A DNA stretch of 64,000 nt, taken from the NCBI RefSeq assembly GCF_033568475.1, contig NC_133123.1:190687821-190751820 (forward strand), given 5' to 3'. Below the pieces are notes generated by a model that saw only the letters and a program-made list of their open reading frames with translations, was not told where the DNA came from and searched no databases. Made by a program: the position numbers and the translations under genes. The stretch comes from Henckelia pumila. Its lineage: Eukaryota > Streptophyta > Magnoliopsida > Lamiales > Gesneriaceae. Below, one piece after another: positions 22,194-33,440 of this stretch (positions are counted from its first letter, which is position 1; the number at the start of each line of letters is the position of its first letter).

Positions 22194-25100
22194 TAAAAGA
22201 TTTCGTCCTCGAAATCTAGGATAAACCTCGAGAACGTACTAAAAACCCTTGCCTGAGTGTCTGGTCAAAATAGCTTCCGACAAACTCAGACTCTTGTCAA
22301 ATTCCCTGTAGGCATCCATTAATGTTGCACCGCATTAATATCCTCCCAACTGAAGATTACTGCGCTGCTGGTTGACATTCAAACTTCCTCGGCACTAATG
22401 TATCACAACACTGATACGTCTTCCATACTGACCACAATCTCACTGCCCACGAAGGATACAAACACCCGCTTGATTGAGATCACCATCCCAAGTAAAATCT
22501 TAAACTGACAAAGAACAAGTCAAAATCCGACTGGTTTTCTGCATTCGTCGAATCACTAACCGAAACTCGATCTAACCACCTAATGGTTCCAAAAGTTTTC
22601 AGTGCTCAACACCTCTAGTCAGGAAACACTAATCCCAATACTGTGTTGACACAACAAAACCATAATTCTTTCTCAAGAGAATCTAGTTGACTCAAAGCTA
22701 TACTCCAACATAACTGCTTAACATGATTCCAAACTGGTCATCCATCCCATGCTCCACCGAAGAAAACGAGCATCCCAAGCAATTACTGGGAACTCAGACC
22801 ATCCAGTCTAGTACCAATCACAGTTCATGTTTCTTTGTATAACTCAACACTGTGCCCTGATGAAAACTATCATCGCTCACCGATAATGACACTAAGTCAT
22901 CTTCTAAACATCGGCCTGCGAAGTCACGCATACATTGCAATAGAAGTTATCACACCTCTGATGATCTACATCATCTCGACCATAGGTTATTCACTCACGA
23001 ATTCAATCGATAGACATCCTCCTGATTGTTATACATACTTGCAATCACTGTGCACACATCAAGACTAAGGCAAGCTCCTACCAATCTGCTCGACTGGGAT
23101 ATTCCATAGTGCACAGACATATGGAAACGCTTCCTATTCCGTCTCGACACCCGACAGTTACATGCGTCTGATATAACTCAACTCGGAGTCTCTGGTGATA
23201 CCATCATCGCTCGTCCCAACTTCCCAAGGTTGAACATAAAGATCCTGGAAACTAAATCCCAATGGATCCTCCAGAGTCAAATCATTCCTTTTTGCTGAAG
23301 GCATCAGCCTTAGCGCTAAAAAAACTAATTCATATATTCCTTAGTCGCTCCGGGGAAAACACTTATGCTCGAAGTAACTTGTCACCCAAAACGTCTCTGA
23401 TTGTCGTTCATTGCTAAAACGCAATATCTTTGACAAACAGTCTGCATGGATGTGACTCACTGACTCAAAAGAACAAATTCGATTCATCACGATCTTGCGA
23501 AATCTTCGATCCCAAAGGCAAACCACGTTGGCTACTAAGTCAATTCTTGACTATCTCAATCACTTCAGAGATATCGCACATCACTCGCTGAAAGATTAGT
23601 GACACCACCTGCTGGATCTCGAGAACTAGATCCCAGCTAATGTCACATCTCACGATCATCCACTGATGTTCATACGAGTACACAATTCTCGTTGGATCTC
23701 AAACACAACGGTATACTATGACATCATCACAAGAACACTGTCCTGGGAACTACCAATTTTTTTGCTTGTTTCTCTTGTCAAGTTAATACCTAACTTGACC
23801 ATACAAGTCAATTGAAATCTTCTGGTATATTCGTCTCTGGCAAACCTATAGACTCCAAAGCATCACCTGCTCCGAGACTGTACCAAGTACTCATCTCCTA
23901 AGCACTAAGCGACAAAATACTATCCCAAGTATTCTCGATTGCTATATCCAAATCATCACTGATTGGATTTACCCTATCAATCTCGTCAAACTACTGATGC
24001 TCGCACTTGTCCGATCAAGCAATCGCTGATCATCTAAACCTACGTGGCTCAATCAATAACCATGACTCAGCTGACACTAAGAACTATTTCCAAACACTTG
24101 GAATACTTAGTTCGCTCTGGTTTCAACACACCCATAATTGATAATCTATACAATAGCTATTAGTAGCCTATCGACACAATCTCGTGCCTTACTACTGACA
24201 GCTGCCTCGTACACTGAGTTTAATCAACCTAACTGTAACAGAGTTAGCCAATAACCACTAGTAATCATTAGCACAAATCCCGTGCCACTTTAGCACTACC
24301 AATTGTTGTCTTGTTCACCCAAGGCAAAAATCAAGATAAACTAAGCCCATTTCCATCCCATGGAAAATCCTAAGCTCAATCTCTGAAAATATCAGATAGT
24401 ACTTAGCGCAAACACTGGACTCACAATCATAACTAACGAATCTCCAAGATTCTTACAATCTCCAAACACTCTCCTGATCATATTCCTTGTTAAGACTGTA
24501 CAACAATTTAAGACTAAGGTAGCTTACCACGATAACCCACCTGGAAAATCACCAAGGTTTCACGGTCATAGGCCACGCTTCCCTCACATCTCAAATAGTC
24601 CTGTACAATCCTCAACATCTGATATAATCCAATACTGATGAAGCCAATCATCAAGGAGTAGTCCTCGTATTCGAGTTGAAGTCTTAAAACAGAATCCCAT
24701 CCAAGTTCTTGGATGATTCCTATAACAGGGAAACTCTAACCACAACTCTGATGACAACCTCTAGTCATCGCTGGTAGAAATCATTCTTCCTACTAGATTC
24801 ACACGTCTAGCAGTAACTCAAAGGTTTAAACCTATCTGATCAGAGTACACACTTGTCAAGGAAATCCCTCCATGACTGATTCCCATAGCAGAACACTCAA
24901 ACTATATCTCTGGCACACCAGAAGATATCGAACCCTCGATATCAAACCGGATATCTTAATCCAAGGTCATACCCTATCGTGACTGCTACCAAATCCCTAG
25001 ACTGAGTAGCCTTCCCACCGCCAATCCTGAAGCACAAAGGCTCCCAGGTAACGCTGGCATAGGGTCGCGCCCCATCACGTCTAGTTATGGTCATAGCCCA

Positions 25101-25832
25101 AAACTCTCGGCATATACTGGACCTGGTATCCCGATGAAAACCCATCATCACAAGTCTCAACCTAACGAAGGTTAGACATCCTACTGTTCTAAGGAAACAA
25201 CCTAGAACAAAGCACAATGTTCTAAATCGAACAATACTCTTAATGCCTCTAGATGAGTCCACTCATCGCTGGCACTATTTGCTGGATAAATAAAACATGT
25301 ATCACTTATTTCAAGTTATGTACAATTCTCTTTATTACAATCTCATGTAATACATACAGTATTCAAAATACAATAAAATGTACAATCGAACTTGAAATGA
25401 TACAACAAAAGTATGATGATTCATTACAACTGAAATACTGTTTACAAATTGATTCAATACAGTATTTAAATCATCGTACTAGTCTTCGTTTCTTGAGCAT
25501 GAAGCTTCTAATCGACACAGGCATCGATACAAGCATACTCCCGACCAATCCTCTCGGTATCTCGTCCTGCCAAGACTTCCAGATAATTAACTCAAGCTCG
25601 CTAACCAGCTATGCTCTGCGTTAGTGCATGTCAGTCGACTTCTCCTGCTCACGATCTACCGTTAGCTTTCTTCTTGTAACCAAATCATGCTTTTGAACAT
25701 GAAGTTTCCCGTTTGCCTACCGAACGCATCGATATAAGCATACCGGCAAAACCATGTTCTGCATGAGGTTGAAGACCTTACGCTCGAAACCTGTCATGCC
25801 TTAGGCATTCAAGGCATTCCCTGGTAAAGGTC
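22194..25832 (-). other. Non-coding, repeat-rich interior of F, left of C1
   Basis: About 3.6 kb without any frame matching a known retrotransposon domain; the longest frames (about 106 to 123 codons near 24942-25624) show no motif. Similar phrases recur in the same orientation: GACTAAGG/GAGTAGCY followed by a TCCYACC-like stretch near 23065, 24512 and 24996, and small dyads of the type GATG-N-CATC near 22858, 23196, 24750, 25133 and 25252. This suggests diverged tandem modules. Such an interior may act in packaging or simply be sequence that lost coding capacity. Confidence 0.7.
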
Positions 25833-25837
25833 TATCT
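25833..25837. repeat. Target-site duplication TATCT, left of C1
   Basis: TATCT before TGAAAGAGTGG matches 35280-35284 after the 3' LTR. Confidence 0.95.
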
Positions 25838-27675
25838 TGAAAGAGTGGGTGCCCGGTGAGCCAACTTGTGGCTAAGGGCTTTGATGACTCTTTGTATAAA
25901 CAATCTTTTTTTTAATATAATTTACACTTTTATAAAGGCAATGACTTTATCTTTCTTCATATTGTTATATTGTGATATACTATTGTTGTTTTGATAAAGA
26001 CCTTGAATATACTATAGTGTATGTAAGATGTGGTAGTACATGGGGATGACTATCATGAAACACATCTTATAGTCACTGTATATTCTAAACAGTTCCTAGT
26101 CGATTGAGCCGTCCGATAATAAGGATAAGGATCGCTCGAGTTTGAGACTAGAATTTGCGATGCCGAGTACCACGTTTCATTGGTATGGAACATAGAGATG
26201 TTCAAAGCATGCAAATGGATATTCATACGATGAATGATCGAACTACCCTATCCGGACTTTCCAAGTGGTTATCACTTATTGAGTGGATGAAGTCCGCGGT
26301 TTTGGTTGTACACCATTAGTCCTTACTACTTGAAACATCATTGAGACTCTATATGCTAGTACTGTGCTTTGACTCGTTTACCGACTCTATTGGGGTCATC
26401 AGGTGTCGGGATTGGGTACAGTTACGACACATATAGGATTCGATGCTTTGTTGTCAAGGATTCACCACATACTTGCGAGTGTGGATATCCTATGCAATCT
26501 GAGGAGATATTAGTGTGACGAATCTCTGGCCAGAGTACATGATGTGTTTTAAGAAATGGTTTCTTAGTAGCACATGCGATGTCACTATTTGATCTTCAAA
26601 ATGTATTGCATAGTTATCGAATCTCGAACGACTCTCGATTTACCAATGGTTGTTGATTCGATCGGGATATATGGATGAAGGGACCGTACTGTACGCTAAC
26701 CAAAATCTATTGGTTCTTGCAGGCACTATCAGTGATACCTAGGGAATCATGGGGCGATGTTGCTAGGCGCTCTTACCATGATTCGATGGGCAAGTCGGAA
26801 ATTGTTGTTCCGAGTCACAAGGAGTTGTGAGCCCACGGCTAGCTGTATCCCTGAACAATTGAGGGTCACACAGAGTAATGGATTTTTAATCCCCGTTGAG
26901 ATAGTTAAATTTAAAGAGTTAAATTTAATGAACAAAGAAGTGGGACTTCTTATTTAAGAGTAGAGGAGTAAGATTTCCTAAAATGACATAGGGATGGGCA
27001 TTTTTGGAAATCACTGAATACGGATTCAGAAAATTTATCTTGACTTTAAAAGATGCAGAAATGGTTTCTGTGCACATTGGTGAAATTGGTTTATCAATCT
27101 GAGTCACGATGAATTTTATATTAATTTCTGAACATGCGGGCTTTGCTTGTCAGGCTTGAACTTATGACTAATGGGCCCTAAGCTGTTAACAGCCCACATT
27201 ATAAATAAGTTATTGCAGTACAGAAATTACACAACTAAGGCTCACAATTTTCGAAAACCCTAGTTTTCTCTCTAAAAGTGGCCGCCCCCTCCCCTCTGCT
27301 CGGGAAAATCCAGCCTGTGAATTTTGAATTGCAGTCTGGTTTAACGGATCAAATTCGTTAATTCTCTTCGTAGAAACTTCTGATAGATTTTCTAGTGCAA
27401 TCTATCAGAGGGATTAAATCTCTGTTCGTGGACCTGATCGAAGAACAGTTCGTCCATCAGTTCCTGGGATATACAACAAGAGCAGAGTAATCTGTTGGTG
27501 TCCATAATCTCGATTCGACATTGGAGGTAAAAATTTATAATTGTTATTTAATTTTTACACACACAATTTAATCGTAAAGTTTTGATACCTATTATGGAAT
27601 CGTTCCATATAAAATTTTTAAACTTCCGCTGCACCGAGTATCAATTCTGATTGATCTGATCACCGTTCTCCAACA
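25838..27675 (+). repeat. 5' LTR of C1
   Basis: It begins TGAAAGAGTGGGTGCC and ends CCGTTCTCCAACA. A TATA box (TATAAATA, 27200-27207) places the transcription start at about 27230 and makes roughly the first 1.4 kb U3. The bases before the start include AACATCATTGAGACT and other conserved stretches shared with C2. Short open frames inside are shadows. Confidence 0.96.
27200..27207 (+). promoter_or_regulatory. TATA box in the C1 5' LTR
   Basis: TATAAATA is present at the same place in both C1 LTRs (also 34804-34811). A matching TATAAATA lies in the inverted C2 LTRs near 54013 and 61174, so it is conserved across the family. Confidence 0.75.
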
Positions 27676-27676
27676 G

Positions 27677-27690
27677 TGGTATCAGAGCCA
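27677..27690 (+). other. Primer-binding site of C1 (initiator tRNA-Met)
   Basis: TGGTATCAGAGCCA begins one base after the LTR and matches the 3' end complement of plant initiator tRNA-Met. Confidence 0.95.
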
Positions 27691-29512
27691 GGTTGCTCAG
27701 ATCAAGCGATTAAATTAATCGATTGTACAAAAATTTTTAAGCCTCGGTTTTTGAAACAAAATAAATTTTTTTTTAAATAAAATTTTTTTTTTTTCGGGCA
27801 AAACACGGGCAGCGATTGGATCGTTGCCCGGGGGGCAGCCAGGGTCGCTGCCCCGGGCAGCGCAGGGCGGCGCACGGCGCTGCCCATGGGCGGCGACGTG
27901 ATCGCTGCCCAGGGCAGCGATCGTCGCTGCCCGGCCCGAGCCCCTTTGGGGCGCGGGCAGCCCGGGAGCGTCCCGGGCGGCCCGCGAAAATTAATTTTTA
28001 ATTTTAAAATTAAAATTTTAATATGTTAAAATTCTATTTTTGGTCCGATTGAAAATTGTTTTTGATTGGTCCACGAGGCGTCGGATCGAATTGTTCGAGT
28101 CCGAAAATTTTAAAATTGATTTTTGGATAAATTTGAATTTTTGGAAAATTTATATATTTTATCCGTTAAATCAGATTTTATGAAATTAATTATTTTTGGT
28201 ACGATTGATGATAAGATATGATCTTATGGAAATATTGATTAAAATATGATTTTATGTATAAAATTGGATTTTATATGTAAAATATGATTTTATTTGATAA
28301 AAAGATAAAATATGATTTTGTATGTAAAATAAGATTTTATATATGGAATATGATTTTATCCTTTTAATTTAAATTGCCAATGCATGTTATCCAATAAATT
28401 AATTTTGAATTAAATATTATTGAATAAGGATGATCGATTGCCATGACCAATTTTGTAGGTGTATGTTAGGAATTTACATTTGTTTTTATTGTTGTTGGAT
28501 TTATTAATGGGCCTGGTTTATGGCCCAATATGAATTGTCATATGTAATAAAAGTGGGCCTGGTTTATGGCCCGTTCCCACCCCTTGAAATGTATCCCCTA
28601 CTTGTCATGGTTATTTATTATAAATACATTAGACTTAGTGGGAGATGAAGATTTGAAGACGGAGGTGGACCCAGCAGACAATAAATACTGAAGAAATGTA
28701 AATTGGAAGCTCAATGTAATAGGATTGCATTGCATACCTGCATATTACCTAGGATTGGACTTAGACTCGTGATTGGCAACCATGGGTCGATTAGAAATGG
28801 AATCGATCATCCTATATAATATATGATATTATAGTTGTATGCATGTTTTAGACAAAATTGTATGAATCCCGCAAGCATACAAATTTTAAAATGATGAGAC
28901 AAATTTTCAAAATTAAAATCCCTCATTTTAAATATGATTTAAAATTGATATCAAGATAAATAAAGGAAATTTAAATATTGTTTAAATGTTCCTACCTTCC
29001 ATCAACGATCAATGTATGAGATGCTACCCACGGATACGGTCCGGCTCATATTATTGGGGGGGCCCGTTCGTCGAAAAGCTGTACATTGGATCGACACATG
29101 TTGTAAGTTGGGTGGAACTCCCATGGGATCGGCTCATATTATTGGGGGATCCACATGGCGACCGTCCATCACAACTTAATATTGATGGGTCATCTTGACA
29201 TGTCACAATAAACGGCGTCATATTATTGGGCCCTTATTGGACATGAGGTAAAAACGTGGAGGTTGCTTTGGAAGAAATTGGGCTCTATCTTTTGAAAATT
29301 ATGGTTGGCTGATATTATTCGGGACCATAGTTTGTCAATTGGACTCCATGTTCCCACTAAGGAAAATAGTTTCCCGTTTTCACTAGAGGGTAGTGAAATC
29401 GTTAAAATAGTGGGAGTGAGATTCATAAAATAAATTTTGCTTATTTTATGTCTTAGTAAATTAATTAAACAATCACTGATAATTGTCTGTTTCTTTTCAG
29501 TATTTCATAAAG
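27691..29512 (+). other. Long untranslated leader of C1
   Basis: About 1.8 kb between the primer-binding site and gag. It holds, in order, a GC-rich self-complementary island (27795-27987) and an AT-rich stretch with repeated AAAATATGATTTTAT-like units (28190-28370). A stretch with GGGCCTGGTTTATGGCCC twice (28508-28572) follows, then four copies of CATATTATTGGG-like motifs (29047-29320) and a pyrimidine tract ending TTTCTTTTCAG at 29490-29500. The same blocks appear in the C2 leader. No coding frame is supported. Confidence 0.75.
27795..27987 (+). repeat. GC-rich island with inverted repeats in the C1 leader
   Basis: GGGCAGCG(AT) and its complement (AT)CGCTGCCC alternate at least eight times within about 190 bases, in sequence otherwise AT-rich. 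Strong RNA hairpins are expected in the genomic transcript just after the primer-binding site, where many retroelements keep packaging or dimerisation signals; that role is an inference. Confidence 0.75.
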
Positions 29513-30135
29513 ATGAATTCGCGCAATCCACTATTCTCTATTCTCGAACAAAATAAACTGACTGGCGCAAACTATACGGAATGGTTCCGTAAGTTGAAGA
29601 TTGTCTTGACCTCGGAGAAGATGCTCTACGTGTTAGAAAAATCTCCTCCGAAGGAAGCACCAGCTGATATAAGTCCGGAAGAGTTGGCCAAACTTGATAA
29701 ATGGTGGGACCATGATATCAAGGCCAAATGCTATATGCAAGCCTCGATGTCTGATGAACTCCAGAGGCGATTTGAGGATACCGTGAATGCTGCTGACATT
29801 CACGTACAACTCAAGGAGCTTTTTGGGGCTCAATCGAGAGCTGAAAGGTTCGCTACTGTAAAAGAGCTAATTACGTGTCGCATGCGTGAAGGGACTTCGG
29901 TCCGTGATCATGGGGTACGAGTGATTTGGCTCATACAGAAGTTGGTAACTCTTGATTTGGTGTTGGAGCATGAACTCAACGTGGACTTATTACTTCTATC
30001 TCTTCCTTCTTCGTTTGACGGATTTGTGGTGAATTTCAATATGAACAAGATAGAGGCCTCCCTTGAAGAGATGGTCAATATGCTTGTAACATATGAATCC
30101 ACTTTAAAGAAGGATAAACCGGCTTTCTTGTGGGC
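29513..30135 (+). pseudogene. gag: gag of C1, N-terminal capsid part (frameshifted)
   Basis: The ATG at 29513 opens MNSRNPLFSILEQNKLTG. It is followed by the copia capsid features GANYTEWFRKLKIVL and LLSLPSSFDGFVVNFN, through EMVNMLVTYE. At about 30127-30131 (CTTTCTTGTGGGC) one base is missing, and the frame passes to the one opening at 30130, which holds the basic linker and zinc knuckle. The protein forms virus-like particles in the family. The leader pyrimidine tract and CAG lie 12 bases before the ATG. Confidence 0.9.
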
Positions 30136-33100
30136 TCCTCTTCTTCTGCTAAGAAGGGGCCAAGTACAAAGGGTAAGAAACGTTCTGCCCCACCCAAGAA
30201 AACCGGACCCGAGAAGAAGAACAAGACAACGGCTTCAAACATGGAAAAGTCCAAGGATGTTTGCCATTACTGCAAGAAATCCGGTCATTGGAAACGTAAC
30301 TGCAAGGAATATCTAGAGCATTTGCGAACTGCGAAGGGTATGTTCTATATTGAAATAAATGTTTCACTTAATACTACTTCTTGGGTATTGGATACCGGAT
30401 GTGGATCTCACATTTGCAATGATTTGCAGGTGATGACAAGAATTCGCAAGCTTAGAATGGGTGAGACCCAGCTGAGGCTCGGAAATGGTTCTAGAGTTGA
30501 AGCTAAAGCTGTGGGAGATGTTTATTTAATTTTGCAGAACGATTTTAAGTTACTTTTGAGAGATGTTTTATTTGTTCCAGATTTGATTAAAAATATTATT
30601 TCTGTTTCTATGCTTGATAGAGATGGTTTTTCTTGCAATTTTGTGAATGGGATTTGCAATATTTACAAGAATGAATGTTTGATTGGAAATGGACAACTTG
30701 AAAACGATCTATATAACTTAAAATTAAAAGACATTCCAATAAATTATGTTGATAAACCGGTAACAACGAACAAAAGGAAAATCGATAGTCAAAACCCGGC
30801 AAACCTTTGGCATGCTAGGCTAGGTCATATTTCCTCAAGGAGGATGAACAAGCTAGTGGGAGAGGGCATGTTTGATATGTCTGATATTAACTCTCTATCT
30901 ACTTGTGAATCCTGCCTGAAAGGAAAAATGACTAAATCTCCTTTTAAGGGGAAACCTGAGCGTAGTCAAAATCTGTTAGATTTGATCCATACAGATGTTT
31001 GTGGTCCATTTAGAATTGGTACTCAATATGGCCACACCTACTTCATTACCTTTACTGATGATTATTCAAGGTATGGGTATTTATATTTAATGAAATATAA
31101 GTCTGAAGTATTTGAAAAGTTCAAAGAATTCAAGGCTGAAGTAGAAAACAAGCTAGGTAAAAGTATTAAAGCACTTCGATCGGATCGAGGTGGAGAATAC
31201 TTGAGTACCGAGTTTTTGGACTATCTAAAAGAGAATGGGATTCTCTCTCAGTGGACTCCTCCTATGACACCTCAGCTAAATGGTGTATCGGAGCGTCGTA
31301 ATCGAACTTTGTTGGACATCGTTCGATCCATGATGAGCTTCACTGAGCTTCCACCTTCGTTTTGGGGCTACGCGCTTGAAACGGCGGTATTGTTGTTGAA
31401 CAACGTCCACACTAAAGCAGTGGATAAAACAGCATACGAGTTATGGAATGGCAAAGCTCCTAAGTATTCGTACTTGAGGATTTGGGGATGTCCTGCTTAC
31501 GTGAAGTAGACAGTGGGAGATAAGTTCGATAGTCGATCCACCTTATGTTATTTTGTAGGGTATCCGAAGAATTCAATCGGATATTATTTCTATCATCCTA
31601 CTGAAACAAAAGTGTTTGTTTCAAGGAATGCCACCTTCTTGGAGAAGGAGTTCTTATTGGATAAGAAAGGCGAGATGATGGAACTCGAAGAAATTCGAGA
31701 AGAACCCGAAATACAAAATAATGATCCTACACCTCAGGAACCAATGATGGACACGCCTATATCTAGAAGATCCGAGAGGACTTCTAGACCTTCTATTCGA
31801 TATGGTCTTCTTCTTGAAGGGGATCAAGATGAACCCGACGTTGGATGTGATCCAAGAAACTTCAAGGAAGCAATTTCTGATGCGGATTCAAATTTATGGC
31901 TTGAAGCTATGCAGTCGGAAATAGATTCGATGCATACAAACCAAGTTTGGTCTTTAGTAGATCCTCCCGATGGAATTGTTCCAATAGGGTGTAAATGGAT
32001 CTACAAGAGAAAGCTTGGGCCTGATGGTAAGGTATTGACCTACAAGGTGCGATTGGTGGCGAAAGGTTATACTCAAAGACAAGGAGTTGACTATGATGAA
32101 ACCTTTTCACCAGTTGCAATGTTCAAGTCCATAAGAATCCTTATTGCCATAGCTGCTTGGTATGACTATGAGATATGGCAAATGGATGTGAAGACTGCTT
32201 TTCTTAATGGAAACATTAAGGAAGAGATCTATATGATGCAGCCTAAGGGATACACATCCATGGGAAGCGAGCATAAGGTATGCAAGCTTCAGAGATCGAT
32301 CTATGGTCTCAAACAAGCATCAAGAAGTTGGAACCAGAAATTTGATGAAACAATAAAGGATTTTGGTTTCATCAAGAACCCGGAGGAACCATGCGTATAC
32401 AAGAAAGTAGTTAAGGATGCTGTGACATTCTTAGTACTTTATGTTGATGACATCCTACTCATTGGGAATGATGTAGGGGAGTTGCAGTCAACAAAGATAT
32501 GGTTATCAGGTAGATTCTCGATGAAGGATTTGGGTGAGGCATCCTATATTCTAGGGATACAGATCTATAGAGATAGATCTAAGAGAATGATAGGACTCAC
32601 TCAATCAACCTACATCGACACCATATTGAAACGGTTTTCAATGGATGGGTCCAAGAGAGGACATCTACCTATGTGTCATGGAGTTTCTCTATCCAAGTCT
32701 ATGTGTCCCAAGACTGATGAAGAGATAGAGAAAATGACACATGTACCATATGCGTCAGCCATAGGTAGTATCATGTATGGGATGATATCTACCAGACCGG
32801 ATGTAGCATTTGCTCTGAGTGTCACGAGCAGATATCAAGCTAATCCCGGTCAAATGCATTGGAAAGCCGTGAAGGACATTCTTAAGTACTTAAGAAGGAC
32901 TAAGAATATGTTCATGGTATATGGAGGAAGAGAACTGAAATTGGAAGGCTATACCGACTCTAGCTTCCAAAGTGACGTGGATGACTCGAAGTCAATCTCT
33001 GGATTTGTGTTCATGCTCAATGGCGGTGCTGTCTCTTGGAAGAGTTCCAAGCAGGACACCACAGCGGATTCCACCACTGAGGCAGAATACATTGCGGCAT

Positions 33101-33426
33101 CAGCTGCTGCTAAAGAGGCCGTTTGGATGAGGAATTTCGTCCAAGAGTTGGGCGTTATTCCTAAAGTTGTTGGTCCAGTCCCGGTGTACTGTGACAACAC
33201 GGGTGCCGTTGCTCAGGCAAAGGAACCAAGGTCTCATCAAAGATCCAAACACATACTGAGGAAATACCACATCATCCGGGAGATCGTGGAAAGAGGAGAC
33301 ATCACTGTCGAGAGAGTGGCCTCTGCAGACAATATCGTTGATCCACTTACTAAGCCCTTGCCAGGACCATTATTTGACAAACATCGCGAAGCAATGGGTC
33401 TACGTAGTATGACTAGTTGGCTATAG
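30130..33426 (+). pseudogene. pol: gag zinc knuckle and pol of C1: protease, integrase, RT, RNase H (one in-frame stop)
   Basis: The frame starts in the gag linker and contains the zinc knuckle CHYCKKSGHWKRNC (30262-30303). Next are protease with WVLDTGCGSHICN (30382-30420), the integrase zinc region HARLGHISSRR...CESCLKGK, and core residues in HTDVCGPF, SDRGGEYLS and NGVSERRNRT. TAG at 31507-31509 falls after WGCPAYVK; C2 has an arginine codon there. The same frame then continues to 33426: RT with YDETFSPVAMF, GLKQASRSWN and YVDDILLIGND, and RNase H with TEAEYIAAS and YCDNTGAVAQAK. Apart from the stop, all catalytic residues are seen, so damage is slight. Confidence 0.95.
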
Positions 33427-33440
33427 GGCAAGTGGGAGAT
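33427..33440 (+). other. Polypurine tract of C1
   Basis: GGCAAGTGGGAGA lies between the pol stop (33424-33426) and the 3' LTR. The equivalent AAGTGGGAGAT is conserved in C2. Confidence 0.88.

Noticed and set aside
24942..25624. Frames of 106 and 123 codons in the F interior as possible accessory genes
   Set aside because: They lie on opposite strands, overlap slightly, have no motifs and have no support from F1.
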